The notes: generated by a model not told the origin, from the sequence alone. Positions 54,635 through 63,399 are shown, counted from the first letter of the stretch. The stretch is 64,000 nt of DNA from Roseibacillus sp. (GCA_002686085.1 NZAC01000038.1:1-64000), one strand, 5' to 3'. A program made the numbers and translations.

Positions 54635-55141
54635 ATGGAGCCACACGTTCTTAGAGTCTATATTGAGGACCAGCTCCTAGAGGTCCGACAGCGCGGCGAA
54701 TTGGTCAACTCTTATCCCGTGTCTACCTCGATGTTCGGAACTGGTAACGACGAGGGTAGCAACAAAACCCCACTAGGAACCTTCGAGATTTCTGAAAAAT
54801 ATGGGGAAGGCCATCCATGGAATACTATTTTTAAGGGCCGTAAACCTGCAGGCAATTGGACTGATGAGGGGTCTTTACAGGAGGACGATCTGATTCTTGG
54901 CCGCATTCTACGACTCAGCGGCCTGGAGCCCGATAATAAGAACACCTTCCAACGCTTCATCTACATCCACGGGACCAACCACGAGAATACGATCGGAAGC
55001 GCGACCTCTCACGGATGTATCCGCATGAGGCGAGGGGATGTTGCTGCTCTCTACGAAATCATTCCGATCGGCACTCGAGTATACATAAGCGCTACACGCC
55101 CATCGTCCTCACCCGGGAACGCGCAGACGGTATCCCATTAA
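54635..55141 (+). CDS. L,D-transpeptidase (YkuD domain)
   Basis: A 168-residue YkuD-fold enzyme that forms or remodels peptidoglycan 3-3 cross-links or anchors proteins. The start at 54635 (MEPHVLRVYIED) puts the beta strand LRVYIEDQLLEVR at the N-terminus. An ATG at 54578 would overlap bioB. The catalytic motif is IHGTNH...SHGCIRM with Cys128 and His112/His126. No signal peptide is seen with this start, which would leave it cytoplasmic, unlike most L,D-transpeptidases. It might depend on another export route or have a different start. Confidence 0.85.
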   Translation: MEPHVLRVYIEDQLLEVRQRGELVNSYPVSTSMFGTGNDEGSNKTPLGTFEISEKYGEGHPWNTIFKGRKPAGNWTDEGSLQEDDLILGRILRLSGLEPDNKNTFQRFIYIHGTNHENTIGSATSHGCIRMRRGDVAALYEIIPIGTRVYISATRPSSSPGNAQTVSH

Positions 55142-55181
55142 GCTCCTAACTCCCTATCGGGAGAAGAGGTTGTCACCGGAT

Positions 55182-55214
55182 AAAAAAACGCCCTCCCTGA
55201 GAAGGGAGAGCGTT
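55182..55214 (-). terminator. Intrinsic terminator of the rpoA-rplQ operon
   Basis: On the minus strand the arms AACGC+CTCCCT (55187-55191 and 55193-55198) pair with AGGGAG+GCGTT (55203-55208 and 55210-55214), with a one-base mismatch. The hairpin is followed on that strand by TTTTTTT (55182-55188). It lies 30 bases past the rplQ stop, the expected place for operon termination. Confidence 0.75.
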
Positions 55215-55243
55215 TGAAAATTATCGATTCTCGACCAGACGAC

Positions 55244-55669
55244 CTAGGAATCAGAACCGGTAGTCTCAGCCACTTCCTCGAGCTCCTCGTCTTCCTCTGC
55301 ACCAGCTTCAACAGCGAGATCAACCCACTCTATAAGAGCCATGGGAGCAGCGTCCGAAAATCGAGGTCCTAACTTGGTAATCCGACAGTAGCCCCCTTGA
55401 CGATCCGCACTCGCAGGAGCTACATCCTCGAACAGAGTCTTCACTATCTCTTTATGACGCAGGAAGGCTATCGCCTGCCTCCGCGCATGCACGTCTCCCC
55501 GCTTACCGAGGGTTACAAGCTTTTCGGCTACAGGGCGTAGAGCTTTCGCCTTCGCAAGAGTAGTTCTAATTTTTCGCTCTCGGATCAAAGCGCACGCCAA
55601 CCCCGAGAGGAGAGCCTTTCTCTGGCTCGCATTACGCTGGAGCTTTCCGGTTTTTTTACGATGCCTCAT
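55244..55669 (-). CDS. rplQ: 50S ribosomal protein L17
   Basis: Large-subunit ribosomal protein L17. The start at 55669 ([21 protein letters not shown]) matches the universal L17 N-terminus. AAAGAAG upstream is the likely ribosome-binding site. Core motifs [27 protein letters not shown] are present as [31 protein letters not shown]. The 141 residues include a C-terminal acidic tail ([12 protein letters not shown]) beyond the core. It follows rpoA by 19 bases. Confidence 0.97.
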   Translation of the reverse strand: MRHRKKTGKLQRNASQRKALLSGLACALIRERKIRTTLAKAKALRPVAEKLVTLGKRGDVHARRQAIAFLRHKEIVKTLFEDVAPASADRQGGYCRITKLGPRFSDAAPMALIEWVDLAVEAGAEEDEELEEVAETTGSDS

Positions 55670-55688
55670 GGCTTCTTTAGTCTGGTGG

Positions 55689-56807
55689 TTATTCGTCGAT
55701 GTTCTGCGCGATGAGGTCTGCCAATCCGACAGGAGCCTCATCTTCGACACCCAGGCGCGGCGCTGCAACCGATGGCATTGGCCCGCTGAGGAGCGATGGA
55801 TCGAATGTCATCCCAAGGCTGAGCCCCAGCTCTGACAGCTTGTCCTTGATCTCATTGAGAGACTTCTTGCCGAAGTTGCGGTACTTAAGCATTTCTGCTT
55901 CCGTTTTCATTGCGAGCTGTCCGACTGAAGTAATGTTGGCATTGTTCAGGCAGTTCGCAGCCCTCACCGAGAGTTCGATCTCGTTGACGCTCATATTCAG
56001 AAGCTTCTTGAGCGCAGCGTTCTCTTCACTCTGCTCGGCCGGAGCCTCCTCGAACTCGACAGCGTCATCATCGTAGTTCACAAACACATCGAGATGGTGT
56101 CGCAAGATAGCCGAAGCATGCAGCAGTGCCTCATGAGGCTCAATGCGCCCATCAGTCCACACGTCGAAGATGATTTTATCAAAGTCTGTCATCTGTCCAA
56201 CACGAGTGTCTTCCACCGCGTATTTGACCCGGGTGACTGGAGAGAAAATCGAATCAATCGCGATTACCCCTATTGGCATTTCCTCCCTCTTGTTTTCGTC
56301 ACCCGTTCGAAAACCCCTTCCGACCTGCACTTCAAACTCGCAATCAAATTTCACTGAGCGGTCCAGAGTGCAAATCACCTGATCCTTGTTGATAACTTCG
56401 TAGATATTATCATCATCAATATCTCCCGCTGTCACCACTCCCGCTTTCTCAACCTTGATTGAAAGAACACGGGGCTCCTTATCATGGTGACGAAACTTCA
56501 CCTTCTTGAGATTCAGCACGATATCCGTGACGTCTTCAACAACTCCGGGCAGGGTAGAGAATTCATGCTGGACTCCTGCAATCCTTACCGAGGTAATTGC
56601 AGCCCCCTCCAAGGAGGAAAGAAGCACTCGCCGTATCGAGTTCCCCACCGTGTGTCCAAAGCCGCGCTCAAATGGCTCGGCCACAAACTGTGCGTAAGAA
56701 TCAGTGGCGGTATCTTCGTTCTTGATTAGACGGTTTGGAACTTCAAACCGATCGAGCCTGATCGGCTCGTTTTCAACTTCGTTTTCAGCAAGAGGTGCTT
56801 CGGACAT
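55689..56807 (-). CDS. rpoA: DNA-directed RNA polymerase subunit alpha
   Basis: RNA polymerase alpha subunit, 372 residues. Start 56807 ([15 protein letters not shown]) is selected, because upstream codons to 56948 are not family-like. The N-terminal dimerisation domain includes [32 protein letters not shown]. The C-terminal domain, which binds UP elements and activators, has [44 protein letters not shown]. Unlike many bacteria, rpsM, rpsK and rpsD do not precede it. A divergent small gene lies upstream instead. Confidence 0.97.
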   Translation of the reverse strand: MSEAPLAENEVENEPIRLDRFEVPNRLIKNEDTATDSYAQFVAEPFERGFGHTVGNSIRRVLLSSLEGAAITSVRIAGVQHEFSTLPGVVEDVTDIVLNLKKVKFRHHDKEPRVLSIKVEKAGVVTAGDIDDDNIYEVINKDQVICTLDRSVKFDCEFEVQVGRGFRTGDENKREEMPIGVIAIDSIFSPVTRVKYAVEDTRVGQMTDFDKIIFDVWTDGRIEPHEALLHASAILRHHLDVFVNYDDDAVEFEEAPAEQSEENAALKKLLNMSVNEIELSVRAANCLNNANITSVGQLAMKTEAEMLKYRNFGKKSLNEIKDKLSELGLSLGMTFDPSLLSGPMPSVAAPRLGVEDEAPVGLADLIAQNIDE

Positions 56808-56987
56808 TATTTTATGGGGCTGCCGGGTTTCCCTCTGGCGAGATGGCCACCAAACCTTTTGGCTGCCCAGAGGACCTACGGCGATTCTAGAGTCTCGCGA
56901 GCCGGGACTAAAGGTGATCTCCCCTGCCAATGCAACCCTAAATTGCAACCCTTACCCACTCGAAAAACTCTTCGCGTCCACCTAACA

Positions 56988-57012
56988 AATCCAATTACTT
57001 TTGTATTGGATT
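56988..57012. promoter_or_regulatory. Inverted repeat in the divergent rpoA region
   Basis: AATCCAAT (56988-56995) and ATTGGATT (57005-57012) are perfect 8-base arms. An inner AC/GT pair closes a TTTT loop, with one bulged T. It lies 41 bases before the small AP2-like gene start and about 180 bases from rpoA, so it could be an operator or an RNA hairpin for either transcript. Confidence 0.35.
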
Positions 57013-57052
57013 GTCTCTTACTTAAAGGCATATCGTCCCGCCCGCCAGCAAC

Positions 57053-57313
57053 ATGAAATCGAAACGCAACCTCACCCGCTTCACTTATGAGACTACTGCT
57101 TTTCAAGGTTGGCGTCTCTGCCTGAGCCGAGCAGGCACTACATTCACAAAATATTTCAGCGACAAAAAATACGGCAGCTCCAAAAAGTCGCTCGCAGCAG
57201 CCGAAACCAGTCTCGCGGAGCTGATTCAGCTTGTCGACAATTCCCGTCGGGTAGACAACAAATTGAGTCAGGCTACGACGCGCAAGGCTCGGAAGCTTCT
57301 AGCAAAGTCCTGA
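57053..57313 (+). CDS. Small basic protein, AP2/integrase-N-terminal-like beta fold
   Basis: An 86-residue basic protein. The core FQGWRLCLSRAGTTFTKYFSDKKYGSSKKSLAAAETSLAELIQL resembles the short AP2-like DNA-binding module in which a three-strand sheet with GWR and YFSD/YG motifs is followed by a helix. Such modules occur in some integrases and as solo proteins. Lys and Arg are abundant, fitting nucleic-acid binding. It is divergent from rpoA and convergent with the HtrA-like gene downstream. I do not recognise a named family with confidence. Confidence 0.6.
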   Translation: MKSKRNLTRFTYETTAFQGWRLCLSRAGTTFTKYFSDKKYGSSKKSLAAAETSLAELIQLVDNSRRVDNKLSQATTRKARKLLAKS

Positions 57314-57392
57314 ATCTCCAAAGGAGATCCAGAGACAATAATTTCGCGCCTCGATCAACACCGATGGCTTCTGAGCATCGGCCAGCCACAGC

Positions 57393-58421
57393 CTACTCCG
57401 CAGCGCTCCCGGCTTTCTCCTTGCCAATAAGGTTGTCTACTATTGCTCGAAGTTCCTTGGCGGGAATCGCATAAGTCTCACATCGGTTGGCGCGCGCGAT
57501 ATTCATCCCGACGCAATGCCCTTCCAGATTGAGAAGGGGCCCACCAACACTTCGGACAGAAAGCGGCAAGTCCGTTTGCAGCACCCTCGGAAAATCACTC
57601 CTCCTTTTGGAGACCCGCCCACTCATTGCATCATTTCTGGTCTTCCTCTCCTCGAAGACGCTCTCTCGCCTCTTCAATTCTACTTCCAAATCTAAACCTT
57701 CTCCGTCTCGTCTCAACCTTACCTGAATTCTGTCGCCCGGCTCCTTGCTGCCGAGCAACTCCTGTAAATCCTCCATACTCCTTACAGGACGACCCTCCAT
57801 CTCCAGAATGACATCACCACTTTCCAGACCCGCCTCACTGGCACCGGAATCCTTTTGCACCTCCTTGACCGGAAGCCCTTCCTCCTCTCCGCTGGTGTCG
57901 AGCGTTACCCCGAGAACTACCGGAGCTCTTCCCTCTCCCACCTTCCGAGCATTCGCACTAATGATCCCTACGCGGAGTCTCCGGTCCCGTCGAGTTGTCG
58001 ATCCGTTACTAATTACCCATGTCCCATGAGCCGGCTCAGGCTCCGCCCATTTAATTACGGGCAGGCCCTGCCCCTCTACCTTGAGCAGGGCCACATCCCA
58101 TTCCACCGTAGAGGAAACTACCCTCACCTTCTTGAAGTGCTCTCGGTTGACTCTGACACTGAGCTCCTCCACGCCTTCAATCTCGCTGGCTTTTGTGACC
58201 AAATACCCATCGGAACTCACGATGACTCCATAGGCAATGGACTTCCATCCATCGTAGACCACCGCGCTACTCTCTTGCAGCACTTCTCGAACTGGATCGA
58301 ACGCCTTCCATGTCTCTTTCCCGTTGAGACGAAATTCTCCCTCGAGCTGCCCGACCTGCTGCTGCGCGGAAGCCGCAGAGACAACTAGTGACAGGAGAAT
58401 CGGGATACCCCTACTTCTCAC
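57393..58421 (-). CDS. Degenerate HtrA-like protein with internal PDZ domain (pseudo-protease)
   Basis: A 342-residue exported protein with signal peptide (VRSRGIPILLSLVVSAASAQ) from GTG 58421. ATG 58454 is the alternative and overlaps the neighbouring gene by 44 bases. The fold follows HtrA: GVIVSSDGYLVTKASEI corresponds to the His segment, DVALLKVE keeps Asp109, and LQTDLPLSVRSVGGPLLNLEG corresponds to the Ser segment. At the catalytic positions His is replaced by Ser79 and Ser by Val292, so it should be inactive. A PDZ domain (about 165-255) is inserted before the Ser segment instead of following the protease domain. It overlaps the upstream intact HtrA gene by 11 bases, suggesting a paired function. 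Confidence 0.8.
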   Translation of the reverse strand: MRSRGIPILLSLVVSAASAQQQVGQLEGEFRLNGKETWKAFDPVREVLQESSAVVYDGWKSIAYGVIVSSDGYLVTKASEIEGVEELSVRVNREHFKKVRVVSSTVEWDVALLKVEGQGLPVIKWAEPEPAHGTWVISNGSTTRRDRRLRVGIISANARKVGEGRAPVVLGVTLDTSGEEEGLPVKEVQKDSGASEAGLESGDVILEMEGRPVRSMEDLQELLGSKEPGDRIQVRLRRDGEGLDLEVELKRRESVFEERKTRNDAMSGRVSKRRSDFPRVLQTDLPLSVRSVGGPLLNLEGHCVGMNIARANRCETYAIPAKELRAIVDNLIGKEKAGSAAE

Positions 58422-59415
58422 CCAACTCAACTTCCACTTCCTGCTCTTTATCATCTCTAAGGATTTTAAGTTTAACTTTTTGCCCGGGCTTAAAGCCTTT
58501 CAGCGATGCTGAGAACTGCTCTGCGCCGTCCAGTTCATTTCCGTTCAACATCAGAATGACATCGCCCTCCTGCAAGCCTGCATCAGCAGCAGGAGTCTTG
58601 TCGCCTACCTCTTTAATTACGACACCACCTTCTTCCCGGTCTTCAGTAGAGACTCCCAGAAAAGCCACTGCTTCTTGAGCGAATGGTCCCTTTCCTACGA
58701 ACTCCTTGGCCAACATCGCATCCCAGTTCTTAAGAAATTCGCGCAAGGGCACATGCATATTCTGCTCCAAGCTCGCCCCTACCCTGCTATGAATTCCGAT
58801 CAGTTGACCCTTCATATTAAAAAGCGGACCTCCCGAATCACCACCGATCAAATTGCAGTCAGAGTTAATGGTTTGCTCCGCCATTCTTACAAGTCGCCCA
58901 ATCCGGACCCCTACCCCTCTCTCCTTCTCAAAGCCCCCAGAGTGACCCAAGGCGTAGACCCAATCACCAAGTGAAGCTGAATCCCCTCGATCGAGTTCTA
59001 CATAGGGAAAAACCCCTTCCTCCATAATTTGAACCATGGCCGCATCCGTTGAGGCTACCAGACCAAGAGAGACCGCCTTATATTTCGTTCCGTCTTCCAT
59101 GATCACCGTCATTTCCTTCCCGACACCCGCGCTCACATGGGCAGCTGTAAGAACCAACCCTTTACCAGACACAATTACACCACTACCCGATCCACCTCCC
59201 AGATCAATAGACACCGTCGCAGCCCGTGCCTGAGGAAGAGTTTCTTGCAGTGCCTTTTGAATGTTGCGGAGATCACGGAGATCCTCTGGCACTTCTTTCT
59301 CGTTGAAATACTGCCGATCCTCTCCGACCTCCTCAGCGGCAGAGATCAGGCAGCAGCCCACCGACCATACCGAGAAACAAAACAACCAAAGACCTGTGAG
59401 ACGATGCTTTTTCAT
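58411..59415 (-). CDS. HtrA-like trypsin-type serine protease with PDZ domain
   Basis: A 334-residue exported protease with signal sequence (LTGLWLFCFSVWSVGCCLISA). The catalytic triad is visible: TAAHVSAG (His93), STDAAMVQI (Asp124) and GGDSGGPLFN (Ser194). A C-terminal PDZ domain (about 250-330) has FLGVSTED and the GLQEGDVILMLNG turn. This is the usual DegP/HtrA order. It precedes and overlaps the degenerate homologue, so the two are likely translated together. The substrate is unknown, and envelope protein quality control is the family role. Confidence 0.9.
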   Translation of the reverse strand: MKKHRLTGLWLFCFSVWSVGCCLISAAEEVGEDRQYFNEKEVPEDLRDLRNIQKALQETLPQARAATVSIDLGGGSGSGVIVSGKGLVLTAAHVSAGVGKEMTVIMEDGTKYKAVSLGLVASTDAAMVQIMEEGVFPYVELDRGDSASLGDWVYALGHSGGFEKERGVGVRIGRLVRMAEQTINSDCNLIGGDSGGPLFNMKGQLIGIHSRVGASLEQNMHVPLREFLKNWDAMLAKEFVGKGPFAQEAVAFLGVSTEDREEGGVVIKEVGDKTPAADAGLQEGDVILMLNGNELDGAEQFSASLKGFKPGQKVKLKILRDDKEQEVEVELGEK

Positions 59416-59520
59416 ACCGCTCCGACAATCTAGGCATCACCGTTTAGCACTTCAACGACCAAGCCGAAAAAAGACAACCCAACGGCGTAAAACTGGCCCA
59501 GGAAACCCCCTAACCTGTAG

Positions 59521-59544
59521 CCAACGCCTGTTGGGCTGTCCAAC
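59521..59544. repeat. Overlapping complementary repeats CCAAC/GTTGG/CCAAC
   Basis: CCAAC (59521-59525), GTTGG (59530-59534) and CCAAC (59540-59544) can form two mutually exclusive 5-base hairpins. The element is about 110 bases upstream of the htrA start on the minus strand. It may be an operator or chance. Confidence 0.2.
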
Positions 59545-59626
59545 CCCCACAAGGAGGATCCTAAGTTGATTTACAATCGCTCCCGCATTGGCAAGCACAA
59601 TTCCAATCGGTCTGATTCACTGAAGG

Positions 59627-60226
59627 TCAGGTGTTTCTGACCATCTCGATTATCACCTCGCGCCCTAATCGATCAGGATGACTACGATCAGGTGACCGCT
59701 CTCTTGTGATCGTGAAGCTCTCTCCGAACAAACCGTGCAGCTCGTCCAGACTTACGCCAAACGGAGGTCCAGACGCACCATCCTCTCGTGAGGGAGGGTC
59801 CGTAAAAAAGACACCCAGCAAAAAGCCTCCAGGAGCAAGCCAGTCCTTAGCTGACTTCACATAGTCACTCCGCTGCTCGGGCTGGATCGCACAAAAGCAA
59901 GTATGTTCGAAAATCATATCGACAGAGTGCTCTGGCACTATCGTGGCATCTAAAAAATCACCTTCCAGCCATCTAACAGCATCACCATAACGCTCCTCGG
60001 CGGACTTCAGCGCAGTAGGCGCCAGGTCCAAGCCCGTGACCTGTAGACCAACTCTCCTTAACGCCTCTGCATCATGTCCATAGCCACAACCTGGAACCAA
60101 GGCGGTTTGACCCTTCAGAAAATCCGTCCCTTCCTTCTTCAGAAGCGAAGTTAAAGGAGGAGCGGCCCCTCCAAGATCCCAAGGGGTATCCTTCTCCCTG
60201 TATGACTGTTCCCAGTTCACCGCCAT
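59627..60226 (-). CDS. TPMT-superfamily SAM-dependent methyltransferase
   Basis: A 199-residue methyltransferase of the thiopurine/thiol methyltransferase superfamily. The N-terminal WEQSYREKDTPWDLGGAAPPL motif (residues 5-25) is the family hallmark. The SAM motif TALVPGCGYGHDAEAL is followed by VTGLDLAPTAL and DFLDA. EHTCFCAIQPEQR and PGGFLLGVFF are also typical. Homologues methylate thiols, selenium or halides. A hairpin (GGTCAG/CTGACC, 59625-59642) covers its stop codon. It lies 19 bases after the TPM-partner gene on the minus strand. Confidence 0.87.
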   Translation of the reverse strand: MAVNWEQSYREKDTPWDLGGAAPPLTSLLKKEGTDFLKGQTALVPGCGYGHDAEALRRVGLQVTGLDLAPTALKSAEERYGDAVRWLEGDFLDATIVPEHSVDMIFEHTCFCAIQPEQRSDYVKSAKDWLAPGGFLLGVFFTDPPSREDGASGPPFGVSLDELHGLFGESFTITRERSPDRSHPDRLGREVIIEMVRNT

Positions 60227-60245
60227 TCGCTTTTAAACATCCGCA

Positions 60246-61376
60246 TCACGAATCAGACCAACGCTCTAATTCGGCTTCCTGATGCCGCTGTCTCGAAGGA
60301 GGCAGGTGCGGATCCACAAATGTCACCACTGCACCAGCTCCTGCAGCATGAGGAGCTCCAAAGACGCGCTCATCATCAACTTCAGGAAAATGGTATTTTC
60401 TTTGTCTTAAGCTCCAGCGCCATGCAAACACCCCGACAACCAATCCACCCAAGCCAACCAAAAGGATAAGACCGGCGCGCGCAGCGCCCCATAAGTTATC
60501 TGCCTCCAGGCTACCTTCAGGAACCTCAAAATCTTCAACAGGCTGAACCCCTGCTGTCTTTTCCTGAAGACCTGCAATTTCCAGTTCCCTCTCGATCCAA
60601 TAGAGTCGCGTTGATAGCTCACCCAGAAAACTGTCCAACTGAAGAGCTTCATCAGTTTTCTCAAATGCCTCAACTATCGCAGCTCGAAGCGCTCTCTCCT
60701 GCTCATCCTGAGGAATAACGGCACGTATTTCGGAGCTCATCATAAGTTGGGCTCGATTAGGGGCCCCTAGATGGAAATAGACGGAGACTACCGGACCAGA
60801 GTCCTTGAAGAGTCCCCCGTATAACTGATGAACCTTTTCGATATTGTATTCCTCAGGGATCTCTTGCCGCTCATCAAAAAGGTATAGAACGATATTTATC
60901 TCAGATTCTTTGGAGTGGTAACTCAGGAAACTTGCACAGTCGCGAAATTCCTGCTGAGAGAGTAGATCCTGAGGATCTTTAAGGAAGACGACCTCTCCCA
61001 GGGGGTCCTCAGGCGCCGAATGAAAATAGCCTGCCATCTGCTCGGAGGACAACACCAGCTCGTTCGGATCCAGCCGCTCAGGCTGCGGCTCCACATCCTC
61101 CGGCAGATCCACAACCGAGGGCTCAATAGTAGCCTCTGGATCAACGGTTGCCTGCCCAAAGAAATTCTCTCCTGCCACGATCTCTCCCTTTTTTACTCCT
61201 TCATAATCGCTGGGACTCCACACAGGAAGCTCCGGCAATCCTGAGCTCAGCTTCTCTCTGGACGCCCCGGGTTGACCACTATCGGGATTCGTACCGTCGA
61301 AAGGCCCCGCACTTTGGGCTCCAAGAGGAGACTGAACAACAAGCGGAAAAAGAAAAAGACAGAACCCGAGCCTCAT
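60246..61376 (-). CDS. Membrane-anchored secreted protein coupled to a TPM-domain protein
   Basis: A 376-residue protein with a signal sequence (LGFCLFLFPLVVQSPLGA) and a C-terminal transmembrane helix (AGLILLVGLGGLVVGVFAW) near residue 305, followed by a short basic cytoplasmic tail. The soluble part includes NIVLYLFDERQEIPEEYNIEKVH and VVSVYFHLGAPNRAQLMM, an alpha/beta pattern like TPM domains. It overlaps the preceding TPM-domain gene by 4 bases (ATGA) and presumably works with it. No named family is recognised. Confidence 0.65.
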   Translation of the reverse strand: MRLGFCLFLFPLVVQSPLGAQSAGPFDGTNPDSGQPGASREKLSSGLPELPVWSPSDYEGVKKGEIVAGENFFGQATVDPEATIEPSVVDLPEDVEPQPERLDPNELVLSSEQMAGYFHSAPEDPLGEVVFLKDPQDLLSQQEFRDCASFLSYHSKESEINIVLYLFDERQEIPEEYNIEKVHQLYGGLFKDSGPVVSVYFHLGAPNRAQLMMSSEIRAVIPQDEQERALRAAIVEAFEKTDEALQLDSFLGELSTRLYWIERELEIAGLQEKTAGVQPVEDFEVPEGSLEADNLWGAARAGLILLVGLGGLVVGVFAWRWSLRQRKYHFPEVDDERVFGAPHAAGAGAVVTFVDPHLPPSRQRHQEAELERWSDS

Positions 61377-62017
61377 GCCTCACTTTTCTTCCGCCCTCCT
61401 TTGTGGTGCTCCCTTAGTCCACGCAGCCCCCCGTCAGAACTCCCCGTATTCTCGCGGTGCGCTCTTAGTTCATTGGCTTCCCTCTCAGCCCGGCGCGACT
61501 GCTTTGCCAACACTTTCGTAACCCTACTCAAGACCGACTCACTGGCCCTTAACCACTGCCCCTCGAGAAAGTATGGGTGCGCACCTGAAAGCGCCCCAAA
61601 AGTTGCGTCCTCTGAAAGAAAGGGTCCCAGCGCATAACCAGAAGTGATTCCCGCAGACTTTCCTCCGACATCAACACTAAGGAGTATCCCTCCCTCATTC
61701 GGCCGGGAGACATCAACGTCCTCAAAAGCGCCACGATTCAGCAACCAGAAGCCAAACTGCCGAAGACTGGGAGTTTCCCTGAAACTACCAAAATAGATCC
61801 CAAAAAAGAGCTGAGGAAAATTCTGCTGGAATTGATCAAGGCGCCCTCGGAGAGCAATCCGTTCTTTCCGGCGTAAGACTCCTGCAGCATCTGTCAAGGT
61901 TCGCAACCTTACATCATCCTGCCCGAAGACCCGGTCTACATCCCTGATACTGAAAGCACAATGAGGGCACTCCCGGGCCATGCTATGAACTCTCTGAACA
62001 CATCGGGGACACTTCAT
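61373..62017 (-). CDS. Zinc-ribbon protein with TPM-like domain
   Basis: A 214-residue protein starting at ATG 62017 (a GTG at 62020 is an alternative). The N-terminus is a zinc ribbon, CPRC...CPHC (residues 3-6 and 17-20). The centre (FPQLFFGIYFGSF...GAFEDVDVSRPNEGGILLSVDVGGKSAGITSGYAL) resembles the TPM (YgcG/Psb32/YdiL-type) domain. The C-terminal 60 residues are basic and charged. No signal peptide is seen, so it may be cytoplasmic, while its partner is anchored in the membrane. Annotation as TPM-like is inferred from the pattern. Confidence 0.6.
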   Translation of the reverse strand: MKCPRCVQRVHSMARECPHCAFSIRDVDRVFGQDDVRLRTLTDAAGVLRRKERIALRGRLDQFQQNFPQLFFGIYFGSFRETPSLRQFGFWLLNRGAFEDVDVSRPNEGGILLSVDVGGKSAGITSGYALGPFLSEDATFGALSGAHPYFLEGQWLRASESVLSRVTKVLAKQSRRAEREANELRAHRENTGSSDGGLRGLREHHKGGRKKSEA

Positions 62018-62053
62018 CACCTTAAATTCTCCCTGGCAGTCTATGGCAGATAG

Positions 62054-63169
62054 TCACCATTCTGTTCCCAATCCATGACGCCCCGCAAGCTCCAATAACT
62101 CCGGACGCATTGGCCACTCGTCGGGACGTTCACTCTTCTCGTGCCTGCGACTGGCGCCTTTTAACTTCATACACCCCGTATTGTCACCGGCTGCCATGAT
62201 TTCCGCCACCTCAGCGGCAGTAAACTCAATATCAGGCATCCTCCCAAACTCCTCAATCTTCGATTCTATGCTCCGGGCCGACTCTCCGGCCTCCTGAATA
62301 AATGTTGGCACAACGCTCTTAACCGGAGCCTGAGAGAGATTCCACAGACAGGCGAAGTGAAGAAGATCCATTTCATGCCGGTCAATCACTCCCGCCATCT
62401 TTTCAATTCGGTCGTGCCCTGCCTCAACCCATCCTTTCGGCCGATATGCACGGTGATCCCCGGGCTTGAACTCGTGCCCCCTCTTCATATCACCATGGAA
62501 AAGCCCGCCGTAGTCAACTACCCTGGTCAAAATCTCCACACCGTGCTTCTGGGCGGCAGGAAGAACGAAATGCCCGGGCCAAGGCTCCAACGGATTGAGA
62601 ATGATCATCGCCCAATCGATCACCTCGCCGAAGCGCTCAAAGCAATGAATCAGATCAAGAGTAAACCCATTAGCCGGCCCCGGAGCAATTCCCAGCCTCG
62701 TGGCCATCCCCTCTTCCTTCAGCTCCACCATTCCCTTCCAAACATCCTCGCTGGTGTATCCCGTCTCATCTGGGTTGTGGAGCATCAACAGGTCAAAGTA
62801 ATCAGTTCCACAGTTGGAGAGGGACTTACTGCAAGCCATTCGTAAAAAATCTACATACTGATCGGGTCCCCGAAGCTCAGGGTCAGTGAATCGCGGGAAG
62901 CCTCCTGATCCGGCGCGAACGCCTTTATAGAAGTCGTGACCAATGGTGCCAACAAGGCAGTAGGATTCACGCGGATAGTCTGCGAGGGCCTTACCGAGGA
63001 CGATATCGGCCTCTCCCTGCCCATAAACATCGGCCGTGACAAAAGTTCGAACGCCACGGGCATATGCGAGCTGGATACATTGAATGTAACGATCTTCTTC
63101 AAGGGCTTCCCCAAAATGCATGTAGCGCCCTCCGCTCCATGTCCCATAAGCAGTTTTCGTCAGGTTCAT
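62054..63169 (-). CDS. Aldo/keto reductase family protein, atypical
   Basis: A 371-residue TIM-barrel protein of the aldo/keto reductase superfamily. TADVYGQGEADIVLGKAL carries the Asp and Tyr of the catalytic tetrad, and DYFDLLMLHNPDETG carries the His. Where the catalytic Lys is expected, the sequence is SYCLVGTIGHDF, so the Lys appears to be missing. Later segments GIAPGPANGFTLDLIHCF and VVPTFIQEAGESARS correspond to the cofactor-binding side. Homologues of this long form occur in other bacteria, so it may be a coherent subfamily with a different activity. The substrate is unknown. Confidence 0.75.
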   Translation of the reverse strand: MNLTKTAYGTWSGGRYMHFGEALEEDRYIQCIQLAYARGVRTFVTADVYGQGEADIVLGKALADYPRESYCLVGTIGHDFYKGVRAGSGGFPRFTDPELRGPDQYVDFLRMACSKSLSNCGTDYFDLLMLHNPDETGYTSEDVWKGMVELKEEGMATRLGIAPGPANGFTLDLIHCFERFGEVIDWAMIILNPLEPWPGHFVLPAAQKHGVEILTRVVDYGGLFHGDMKRGHEFKPGDHRAYRPKGWVEAGHDRIEKMAGVIDRHEMDLLHFACLWNLSQAPVKSVVPTFIQEAGESARSIESKIEEFGRMPDIEFTAAEVAEIMAAGDNTGCMKLKGASRRHEKSERPDEWPMRPELLELAGRHGLGTEW

Positions 63170-63399
63170 CTATACGCGCACCACCTAAAGACAGCAGGCC
63201 GAGCCGTCAACGCTAAGCGCTTACAATGCTCAGTCAGGATTGAGCCAATGTTCTCTGGAATCTCTCTACCATTCGGCCTTTCAGTGAATTAGATGCCAAG
63301 ACGCAACAGATCACCCCTATTCACAATTTATTAACAATCTCAACGCGATCACGCCTTGCCCCCGCTTGACATGTCCTGCGCTCTTCCCATCGTGCCCAA

